DNA of 5,821 nt, from assembly GCA_002482925.1 (NCBI GenBank), contig DLGX01000015.1, forward strand, positions 1 through 5,821, in the 5' to 3' direction. This DNA is from Candidatus Saccharibacteria bacterium UBA7683 (GTDB lineage: Bacteria; Patescibacteriota; Saccharimonadia; Saccharimonadales; UBA7683). How positions within the stretch are numbered: position 1 is the stretch's first letter; the number at the start of each line of letters is the position of its first letter. Made by a program: the position numbers and the translations under genes. Positions 1 through 4,550 of the stretch are shown piece after piece. The notes beneath the pieces were generated by a model, which saw only the letters and a program-made list of their open reading frames with translations, was not told the DNA's origin and searched no databases.

Positions 1-78
1 TGGATTTTTGAAAACTTCCAACCATACGAACAAGCTGTTAAAACCTGGCGACAAGCCCGAAAAATGTCTAAACTGTAG
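1..78 (+). CDS. 3' end of an unidentified gene (last 25 codons)
   Basis: Reading from base 1 in frame 1 gives an open frame of 25 codons ending in TAG at 76-78. The encoded tail is basic and aromatic-rich (starts WIFENFQPYEQAV, ends RKMSKL), which is a plausible protein C-terminus. It has no recognisable motif and no function is assigned. The start lies outside the window. Only the uninterrupted frame, the natural-looking composition and the position just before a clear intergenic region support it, so it could in principle be a chance open frame. No strong hairpin plus U-tract follows the stop, so its terminator is not evident. Confidence 0.55.
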   Translation, partial: WIFENFQPYEQAVKTWRQARKMSKL

Positions 79-87
79 CAGTTATAG

Positions 88-96
88 TTATCCACA
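88..96 (+). promoter_or_regulatory. DnaA-box-like 9-mer
   Basis: TTATCCACA is an exact match to the classical bacterial DnaA box. It lies in the gap between the partial first gene and the Asn/Thr-rich protein gene, about 30 bp upstream of that gene's putative -35. A single box is not an origin. It could be a DnaA-responsive regulatory site or chance. A second match (TTATTCACA on the minus strand) lies at 1683-1691. Confidence 0.35.
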
Positions 97-109
97 GATA
101 CATTGTGCT

Positions 110-125
110 TATGTTTTAAAACATA
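110..125. promoter_or_regulatory. 16-bp perfect palindrome, candidate operator
   Basis: TATGTTTTAAAACATA is a perfect inverted repeat with no spacer, and it directly abuts the putative -35 hexamer at 126-131. It is flanked by direct repeats of ATTGTG at 102-107 and 125-130, 23 bp apart, or about two helical turns. A dimeric regulator binding next to or over the -35 would fit this layout. AT-rich palindromes do occur by chance, and there is no evidence of which protein would bind. Confidence 0.4.
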
Positions 126-155
126 TTGTGTTTATTTTGTAAATAGTTGTACTAT
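126..155 (+). promoter_or_regulatory. putative promoter of the Asn/Thr-rich surface protein gene
   Basis: The -35-like TTGTGT (126-131) and the -10-like TACTAT (150-155) are separated by 18 bp. Transcription would start near 162, giving a leader of roughly 47 nt that ends in a strong Shine-Dalgarno sequence, AAGGAGGG at 194-201, 7 nt before the ATG. The same TTGTGT hexamer appears at 4515-4520 in front of another gene, which modestly supports the assignment. Confidence 0.45.
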
Positions 156-208
156 TAGGTCACGACTGGTGGGAGCCTGCAATAAACTAATTCAAGGAGG
201 GTAGCATT

Positions 209-820
209 ATGGCTGAAGCTATATCTACAACCCAAAACCAAAACGCCCAACTATTAAAAACTTTTGCGGTAGCATTCTTTGCAATGCTTATTGCAGTTCC
301 AATTGTAACGTTAATCACCGCATCTGTTGTGAAGGCACAATTTGGTAATGTTGCATACGCACAAGCTGCACAGCAGAGCAATACAGTAGCTGCTGGCCCA
401 AGCTGCACTGTACCAGCTGAAGAAGCAGCAAAAAATGCTACTGCTGGCGAACCTAAAGGTGTATTTTCAGTAGCACGATGGTTCCCTGTTAGCCAGAGCA
501 ACTACAACTCAACTAGCACAACCACCACTACAAACACCGATAATTCTAAGGTTATTTCTAAGAACAACGGCAACACAAATGTTGATAACCGATGGAGCGG
601 TAATACCCTTGGTCTTACCTTAACTGATAACCGTAATAGTGGTAATACTACAAACACTACTACTAACAATACGAACATCAGCGATAACGGTAATACTTAT
701 ACCAATATCCAAGACAGTGGCAATACTACAAATACTGCAGTTACAACCAACAACGTTAACACAAATGTTAATTCAGGTAACGTAGTAAACAACGACAACG
801 ACGTTGTAGACGTTCTTTAA
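209..820 (+). CDS. exported Asn/Thr/Gly-rich repeat protein, probably cell-surface
   Basis: This 203-aa protein has one hydrophobic segment at about residues 18-41 after a short polar N-terminus, serving as a signal peptide or membrane anchor. A possible signal peptidase site is AYA|Q after residue 51. Residues 96-199 are low complexity and rich in Asn, Thr, Ser and Gly. They carry recurring GNT/GNV units at residues 121, 131, 145, 161, 171 and 190, with SGNTTNT occurring twice (144-150 and 170-176). This suggests a beta-solenoid, fibrous or wall-associated surface protein. A single Cys (66) lies between anchor and repeats, so it is not a standard lipobox. The start is fixed by the strong AAGGAGGG 7 nt upstream. 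It sits alone on its strand and is closed by a strong hairpin. No family is recognised, and an adhesin or surface-layer role is inference from composition only. Confidence 0.8.
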   Translation: MAEAISTTQNQNAQLLKTFAVAFFAMLIAVPIVTLITASVVKAQFGNVAYAQAAQQSNTVAAGPSCTVPAEEAAKNATAGEPKGVFSVARWFPVSQSNYNSTSTTTTTNTDNSKVISKNNGNTNVDNRWSGNTLGLTLTDNRNSGNTTNTTTNNTNISDNGNTYTNIQDSGNTTNTAVTTNNVNTNVNSGNVVNNDNDVVDVL

Positions 821-834
821 GTAGAACTCGGTAG

Positions 835-870
835 ATTATAAAAGGACTCGTACTTGAGTCCTTTTATAAT
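835..870. terminator. bidirectional intrinsic terminator between convergent genes
   Basis: This is a perfect 15-bp stem (ATTATAAAAGGACTC at 835-849 pairing with 856-870) around a 6-nt loop. On either strand a GGACTC/GAGTCC core is followed by TTTTATAAT, so the outer A/T pairs can serve as the U-tract in both directions. It lies 14 bp after the Asn/Thr-rich gene's stop and 18 bp beyond the stop of the opposing YggT-like gene, exactly where a shared terminator is expected. Confidence 0.85.
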
Positions 871-888
871 TCTGTCAAGAAATACAGT

Positions 889-1284
889 TTAGACTACTGT
901 GTCACGACGACCAAGGTTGATAAGTTTTACTAAACCCCACCCAATAAGCGTGTAGACTATTACCGCTACTAGTGTTTCTAGTTCAAAGCGTGCTACGCCA
1001 AGTTCAACTGTTCCAACTTGTAGCAAGCCCCTAAACGGTGATACAAACGGATTACTTAGTGTGTATACCAAGTCTGCGAATGCGTTAGCAGGGTTAGCAC
1101 CAAGTAGTGAAAGCACCATGCGAAGTACTAATAAGAACACCAAAACACCTACAACAAACCACACTACCTGTGCGGTTTTTGCTATAGAATAGTTCTTATC
1201 TTTGGTAGTTACCGCTCTATCGCGTGTTACTGCGCCGTTATTAACTGTGGTTTGTTCTGTAACTATTTCTTCTCTATCAGCCAT
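889..1284 (-). CDS. YggT-like small integral membrane protein
   Basis: This 131-aa protein has a polar, Thr-rich cytoplasmic N-terminus (1-36) and two transmembrane helices at about 38-62 and 101-124. Between them lies NPFVSPFRGLL (78-88), resembling the conserved NPF..P.R loop of YggT family membrane proteins. That family is poorly characterised and is linked in some bacteria to cell division or osmotic stress. The start is supported by a clear AAGGAG (1295-1290) 5 nt upstream of the ATG. A possible -10 TATAAA lies at 1307-1302, with no convincing -35. It lies 88 bp downstream of the PspC-domain gene on the same strand, so the two may be co-transcribed or separately promoted. Its 3' end faces the shared hairpin terminator. 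Family assignment is moderate and function is unknown. Confidence 0.75.
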   Translation of the reverse strand: MADREEIVTEQTTVNNGAVTRDRAVTTKDKNYSIAKTAQVVWFVVGVLVFLLVLRMVLSLLGANPANAFADLVYTLSNPFVSPFRGLLQVGTVELGVARFELETLVAVIVYTLIGWGLVKLINLGRRDTVV

Positions 1285-1316
1285 ACTAACTCCTTATAAA
1301 GTTTATACTGCTGTTA

Positions 1317-1378
1317 GTGTAGCGCTTAAGTTGTGCTGGGCGCTGTATGAAAAATTACAACTGCAATCTTAACTACAC
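1317..1378. repeat. imperfect inverted repeat between the PspC and YggT-like genes
   Basis: GTGTAG (1317-1322) pairs with CTACAC (1373-1378), TTAAG (1326-1330) with CTTAA (1368-1372), and TTGT (1331-1334) with ACAA (1357-1360), with small bulges. The distal arm covers the stop codon of the PspC-domain gene. An alternative hairpin, AGCGC (1321-1325) with GCGCT (1340-1344), competes for the left arm. There is no U-tract on the minus strand, so it is not a classical terminator. It may be an mRNA processing or stability structure, or chance. Confidence 0.3.
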
Positions 1379-1588
1379 GTCTATAACGTCTTTTTTGTTA
1401 ATACCAGGTTGAACTGGTATCACAATCCAAAGAATCACATACGGCAAAAATCCTGGAAGCCACCCAGGCAGTAGCAATATAAAGAAGATCACTCGAATAA
1501 TAGTTGGATCAACATTAAAGTATTCACCCAAACCCCCACAAACACCAGCAATTTTTCTATCAGTAGAAGAACGATATAATTTTTTCAT
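1373..1588 (-). CDS. PspC-domain membrane protein
   Basis: This 71-aa protein is essentially a single PspC domain. The N-terminal KKLYRSSTDRKIAGVCGGLG and the following EYFNVDPTIIRVIF (about residues 2-36) match the family signature, in which a helix with the CGGLGEYF motif precedes a transmembrane hairpin. Hydrophobic residues run from about 33 to 63, with Gly/Pro turns. PspC proteins are membrane stress sensors in phage-shock systems, while stand-alone short versions have no defined role. I chose the internal ATG at 1588 over the upstream ATG at 1636. The family begins there, the 16 extra residues are unlike it, and a perfect extended -10 (TGGTATAAT, 1603-1595) ends only 6 nt before this ATG, lying inside the longer frame. 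The mRNA is therefore predicted to be leaderless. It is divergent from the LexA-methyltransferase gene. Confidence 0.85.
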   Translation of the reverse strand: MKKLYRSSTDRKIAGVCGGLGEYFNVDPTIIRVIFFILLLPGWLPGFLPYVILWIVIPVQPGINKKDVIDV

Positions 1589-1594
1589 ACTTAA

Positions 1595-1603
1595 ATTATA
1601 CCA
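1595..1603 (-). promoter_or_regulatory. extended -10 promoter giving a leaderless PspC transcript
   Basis: On the minus strand TGGTATAAT is an exact TGnTATAAT extended -10 element. Six bases separate it from the ATG at 1588, so transcription should begin at or within a base or two of the A of the start codon. No Shine-Dalgarno sequence is present, and no good -35 is seen at 17 bp, which is acceptable for an extended -10 promoter. Confidence 0.6.
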
Positions 1604-1665
1604 TCTATATCGTCTCTTACTACTGCAAGCATACACGAAACTTATTAAATCTTCATGGGATATTT

Positions 1666-1700
1666 ATTATTATTTCATTAACTGTGAATAACATAATAAT
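1666..1700. repeat. AT-rich inverted repeat with embedded DnaA-box-like site upstream of the LexA-methyltransferase
   Basis: ATTATTAT (1666-1673) is inverted at ATAATAAT (1693-1700), and TTCA (1674-1677) is inverted at TGAA (1685-1688), with a 4-nt offset between the two arm pairs. Inside lies TGTGAATAA (1683-1691), the complement of TTATTCACA, a DnaA-box variant. The element sits 54-88 bp before the start codon of the fusion gene and could be an operator. AT-rich sequence makes chance repeats likely. Confidence 0.25.
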
Positions 1701-1703
1701 TTT

Positions 1704-1741
1704 GTGCTGCACTTTTCGTATTTTTTCTGTATACTTATTAT
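1704..1741 (+). promoter_or_regulatory. putative promoter/operator region of the LexA-methyltransferase gene
   Basis: TATACT (1730-1735) or TATTAT (1736-1741, with a weak TTTTCG at 1713-1718 and a 17-bp spacer) could be the -10. A small palindrome, GTGCTGCAC (1704-1712), lies about one -35 distance upstream. CTGTATAC (1727-1734) overlaps the first -10 and resembles half of a proteobacterial LexA site, but the second half is missing. No CGAAC-type Gram-positive SOS box is visible. The exact promoter is uncertain. The Shine-Dalgarno GGAGG (1745-1749) is clear. Confidence 0.35.
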
Positions 1742-1753
1742 ATTGGAGGAAGC

Positions 1754-3313
1754 ATGAGCACTAAGAAACAAACCGAAGTTATAAATTTTATACGAGATTA
1801 TAAAGAAAAAGAAGGCATCTACCCTACGCTACAACAGATAGCAAAAGGTATCGGATTAAAATCCGTATCCACCGTTCATAGCCATATTACAGAACTTGTC
1901 AAAGAAGGTAAGCTTACCAAGCTCGACGATTACTCAGGCTTTGAATTACCAGAATACCAAGAGGGTATCCATAGTATTGTTCCACTTCTTGGGTACATTA
2001 CTGCGGGCCAGCCAATCGAAGCTTTAGAAGATATTGCACTCCCTGGCGTCAAAGTATCCAACCTCCCTACCAAAGGTGAGTTCTACGCTCTCGAAGTCCG
2101 CGGGGATAGTATGATTGACGACGGCATCTACGATGGAGATATTGTAGTAATCAAGAAACAACCCACAGCAGAAAATGGCGAAACTGTAGTTGCGGTTATT
2201 GATGAAAATCAAGCAACACTTAAAAAAATCTACAAAGAAAAGAATCGCTTTAGATTACAGCCTGCAAATCAAGAAATGCTTCCAATATTTCGAGACCAAG
2301 TTGAAATACGCGGTGTCGTTTGGGAAGTACGTCGTTCATTTAAAGTGGGGGCCACTCCTACCAAAGGAAAGCAGAAGGCGTATAAAACACTCGATTTGTT
2401 TGCTGGAGTTGGTGGAATAAGAATCGGTTTTGAAAAAGCTGGTTTCAATACAGTGTTTGCAAATGATTTCGAAAAAAACTGTAAAGCTACCTACGATTTA
2501 AATTTTCCAGACGCAAAACTTGTCGTTGAAGATATCACCAAAGTCCACGAAGACGACGTACCTGAGTTTGACTTTTTACTTGGCGGGTTTCCGTGTCAGG
2601 CATTTTCAATAGCTGGATACAGAAAAGGATTCGACGATGACCGAGGCAGAGGCAATCTCTTCTTTGACATCGTAAGATTTATAAAGGCTCACAAACCTCA
2701 AGGGTTCTTGCTTGAGAATGTAAAAAATCTAAAATCCCATGATGGAGGCAATACATTTAAAGTAATCCAAGATACTTTAGAAAAACTAGGTTATCATATT
2801 AAATATAAAGTCCTCAATAGCATGGAGTATGGGAATGTCCCCCAAAATAGAGAGCGTATATATATTGTTGGCTTCAAAGACGAAAGTAAAATTAAAGCTT
2901 TTGAATTCCCCGAACCCGTCAAACTAACGCGCATGATCAAAGATGTCCTTGAGCCAGAAGTTGAAGAAAAATACTATTACAATGGCAAGCCTCTCTATGA
3001 AAAGCTCAAGGATGATGTGAAGGAAGAAGGTAAAGTATACCAATGGAGACGCCAATATGTACGAGAAAATAAAAAAGGCGTCTGCCCTACCCTTACAGCT
3101 AACATGGGAATGGGTGGTCACAACGTACCGATAATTTTTGACGGCAAAGGCATTAGAAAACTAACGCCTCGAGAATGCTTTAGGATTCAAGGCTTTGATG
3201 ATAGCTATAAGCTACCAAAGCTAGCAGATTCTGCTTTATACAAACAAGCTGGAAATTCCGTCTCTGTTCCAGTACTTGAACGAATAGCTACTAAAATGAT
3301 GGGCGTACTATAG
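1754..3313 (+). CDS. LexA repressor / C5-cytosine DNA methyltransferase fusion protein
   Basis: This 519-aa protein appears to be two complete enzymes in one chain. Residues 1-65 are a LexA winged-helix DNA-binding domain, with PTLQQIAKGIGLKSVSTVHS like Gram-positive LexA/DinR. Residues 76-196 are the S24 autoprotease: cleavage bond Ala84-Gly85 in YITAGQP, Ser119 in RGDSM, and Lys157 in ATLKK, nearly the E. coli LexA numbering (84/85, 119, 156). A basic linker (about 197-209) leads to a cytosine-5 methyltransferase. Its motif I is DLFAGVGG (214-221), the catalytic PCQ has Cys281, ENV is at 321-323, QNRER at 364-368, the target-recognition region is about 403-465, and motif X is QAGNSVSVP (498-506). 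It should methylate a specific cytosine using S-adenosylmethionine, while the LexA part represses a promoter and self-cleaves with RecA. Start: ATG after GGAGG, colinear with LexA. It is tail to tail with a probable endonuclease (6-bp overlap). The site recognised is unknown. Confidence 0.95.
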   Translation: MSTKKQTEVINFIRDYKEKEGIYPTLQQIAKGIGLKSVSTVHSHITELVKEGKLTKLDDYSGFELPEYQEGIHSIVPLLGYITAGQPIEALEDIALPGVKVSNLPTKGEFYALEVRGDSMIDDGIYDGDIVVIKKQPTAENGETVVAVIDENQATLKKIYKEKNRFRLQPANQEMLPIFRDQVEIRGVVWEVRRSFKVGATPTKGKQKAYKTLDLFAGVGGIRIGFEKAGFNTVFANDFEKNCKATYDLNFPDAKLVVEDITKVHEDDVPEFDFLLGGFPCQAFSIAGYRKGFDDDRGRGNLFFDIVRFIKAHKPQGFLLENVKNLKSHDGGNTFKVIQDTLEKLGYHIKYKVLNSMEYGNVPQNRERIYIVGFKDESKIKAFEFPEPVKLTRMIKDVLEPEVEEKYYYNGKPLYEKLKDDVKEEGKVYQWRRQYVRENKKGVCPTLTANMGMGGHNVPIIFDGKGIRKLTPRECFRIQGFDDSYKLPKLADSALYKQAGNSVSVPVLERIATKMMGVL

Positions 3314-4162
3314 CCGGGAAACAAACTGTCGCCAGTCACTGTCAGAGTTATGCATTTTTGATACACTCTTAACGTACCTGTGTCCGTTTGAAAATTCTTG
3401 GCCTGGTATTAAGGTTGCTTTTTCAAGCTCATCTAGGTATGTTATTCCGCAAATCCACACAGGAATACTTTCAAGTGATTCAATATTGCGTGAAGATGGA
3501 TCAGCTTCGATCAAGTTCTTAGCATTATTAAAGAAAGAGTGGTCGCGTAGTATTCTAAATAAATGGTCGGAAGGCAGGTTTACTCTTGCAAATACGTATG
3601 CATCAGACTTTCTCGTAACACGCTCAATCTCGTTAGCCCCTAAAACTAGGAATCCGCTTTTAGTTTTACTTGCCTTGACCCCTACGCCGATTTTTGGCTC
3701 GCGTAAAGTACCGTGATCGTTAATTAGATTAAAGTCTTGAGGAGTAATCTGTGATGGATGCACACCTTCGTCTAACTCTATTTCTATATCAAAATTTGCT
3801 TTCATAAACTTTTTAATAGCGTGTTCTGCCAATATCCCCAGTATTACATCATCGACTGCCTGTACTTCACTTCTCTGGCCACGAATTCCATTTAACGATA
3901 GGCCACCGTAAACCATTCTTATAGCAAATTCAAAGCATTTTTCATATTCATTAAGTGTAAGATGTACTGTTCGAGAATTTTTTAGCTTTAACCAATCTTC
4001 TAAGATCGTTTTTTTAAAATACCATCTGTTACGAATTTTTTCACCTATAATTTCTCCGCTTTTGTTGGAATAATTTTCAAAATGATTATTGTCTATCCCT
4101 AAATATTGAATTGCCTCTTTTTTTGAGAATAATTCTTCGTTCATTTCATTAAATATTGCCAT
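3308..4162 (-). CDS. probable type II restriction endonuclease with N-terminal helix-turn-helix
   Basis: This 284-aa protein begins with a Xis/MerR-like helix-turn-helix: LFSKKEAIQYLGI (11-23) and then RNRWYFKKTILEDWLK (44-59). The rest looks like a PD-(D/E)XK nuclease core. There is a helix with Glu99, then PQDFN with Asp143, then a strand KIGVGVKASK with Lys163, then NEIERVTRKSDAYVFARVNL. The usual acidic residue two before the Lys is Gly161 here. Glu178 or Glu180 in the next helix could substitute, as in Cfr10I-type enzymes with a displaced acid. Its partner, the adjacent methyltransferase gene, has an overlapping stop. That context, more than sequence similarity, supports an endonuclease that cuts DNA lacking the partner's methylation. 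The start at 4162 is preceded by AAGG (4171-4168) at 5-nt spacing; Met7 is an alternative. No named family was recognised. A site-specific regulator or another nuclease type is possible. Confidence 0.7.
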   Translation of the reverse strand: MAIFNEMNEELFSKKEAIQYLGIDNNHFENYSNKSGEIIGEKIRNRWYFKKTILEDWLKLKNSRTVHLTLNEYEKCFEFAIRMVYGGLSLNGIRGQRSEVQAVDDVILGILAEHAIKKFMKANFDIEIELDEGVHPSQITPQDFNLINDHGTLREPKIGVGVKASKTKSGFLVLGANEIERVTRKSDAYVFARVNLPSDHLFRILRDHSFFNNAKNLIEADPSSRNIESLESIPVWICGITYLDELEKATLIPGQEFSNGHRYVKSVSKMHNSDSDWRQFVSRL

Positions 4163-4178
4163 GTGTACCTTATGCTAA

Positions 4179-4184
4179 TTTATA
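4179..4184 (-). promoter_or_regulatory. possible -10 element of the endonuclease gene
   Basis: TATAAA (4184-4179 on the minus strand) lies 16 bp before the ATG at 4162 and upstream of the AAGG ribosome-binding site. No convincing -35 sits at 16-18 bp. A second candidate, TATAGT, occurs just upstream. The gene may also be reached by read-through from the small membrane gene, since no good terminator is seen in the 82-bp gap. Confidence 0.25.
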
Positions 4185-4244
4185 GATTACTCACCTAGGA
4201 CTATACCATTAAATTTAAATAAAACCAGAATGCTGTACTTGGAC

Positions 4245-4475
4245 CTACTGCGGTTTAATAGCTGGGGTTTCAGTTGGGCAGTCGGGGAATTCGCAGTTCG
4301 GTCCTTGCCTGCCAACACCAGAACCATCAGGACATAACTTTGCTTCTTCGGTACACGCTACGTCTCTGTTTGCTGGAACCTCATTATTTGAATTACCTGC
4401 CACCAAATAACCAATGACCGTACCGAGAATAATTATGATTATTATAAGTGACGCAAATGTATTAGATTGTTTCAT
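4245..4475 (-). CDS. small single-pass membrane protein with four-cysteine extracytoplasmic motif
   Basis: This 76-aa protein has a short polar N-terminus, one very hydrophobic segment (about residues 8-27, including six consecutive Ile at 11-16), and then an external domain with Cys41, Cys48, Cys61 and Cys66. The pattern is C-x6-CPDGS...GPNC-x4-CP. Similar short Cys/Pro-rich segments occur in small envelope proteins of many bacteria, and their function is not established. Two disulfides are likely if it faces an oxidising compartment. The start at 4475 is supported by a TATACT box 6 nt upstream (predicting a leaderless mRNA) and by the membrane segment following the N-terminus. It lies 82 bp upstream of the endonuclease on the same strand and is divergent from the large gene starting at 4551. 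No role in restriction is implied by the sequence. Confidence 0.75.
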   Translation of the reverse strand: MKQSNTFASLIIIIIILGTVIGYLVAGNSNNEVPANRDVACTEEAKLCPDGSGVGRQGPNCEFPDCPTETPAIKPQ

Positions 4476-4481
4476 ATATAT

Positions 4482-4510
4482 AGTATAGCTACAGTTTTAT
4501 ATATCTGAAA
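4482..4510 (-). promoter_or_regulatory. promoter of the four-Cys membrane protein gene, predicted leaderless
   Basis: On the minus strand TATACT (4487-4482) is followed by exactly six bases (ATATAT) and then the ATG at 4475, so transcription should begin at the start codon. The best -35 at 17 bp is the weak TTTCAG (4510-4505). No Shine-Dalgarno sequence is present. The region interdigitates with the divergent promoter at 4515-4543. Confidence 0.5.
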
Positions 4511-4514
4511 ATAG

Positions 4515-4543
4515 TTGTGTTAATATCAATTTTATGTTAAAAT
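4515..4543 (+). promoter_or_regulatory. extended -10 promoter of the large unknown gene, predicted leaderless
   Basis: TTGTGT (4515-4520) and TAAAAT (4538-4543) are spaced by 17 bp. The -10 is preceded by TG at 4535-4536, making a TGnTAAAAT extended -10. Seven bases separate it from the ATG at 4551, so the mRNA should start at or next to the start codon. No Shine-Dalgarno sequence is seen. Confidence 0.55.
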
Positions 4544-4550
4544 AACTCAA

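Noticed and set aside
187..501. Minus-strand 104-aa open frame under the Asn/Thr-rich gene
   Set aside because: It lies antisense to a gene with a strong ribosome-binding site, signal segment and terminator, and has no credible domain or ribosome-binding site.
1589..1636. Longer N-terminus for the PspC-domain protein
   Set aside because: The 16 extra residues are unlike the family and an extended -10 promoter lies inside this stretch, so ATG 1588 is preferred.
1727..1744. Canonical LexA (SOS) box CTGT-N8-ACAG upstream of the fusion
   Set aside because: Only the left half (CTGT) is present and the right half reads TATA. No CGAAC-type Gram-positive box was found either.
2345..2347. Internal GTG start giving a separate methyltransferase
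   Set aside because: It sits in the linker in a plausible position, but no Shine-Dalgarno sequence precedes it and the main frame is continuous.
2024..2420. Open frames on both strands inside the LexA part of the fusion
   Set aside because: They overlap an unambiguous conserved coding sequence and resemble no known proteins.
2924..3121. Minus-strand 65-aa open frame
   Set aside because: It lies antisense to the methyltransferase target-recognition region, with no supporting signals.
3486..3716. Plus-strand 76-aa open frame inside the endonuclease gene
   Set aside because: It is a shadow of the 284-aa minus-strand gene and has no domain or ribosome-binding site.
4205..4240. Intrinsic terminator after the four-Cys membrane gene
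   Set aside because: The minus strand is T-rich here, but the preceding inverted repeat has only about 3 paired bases.
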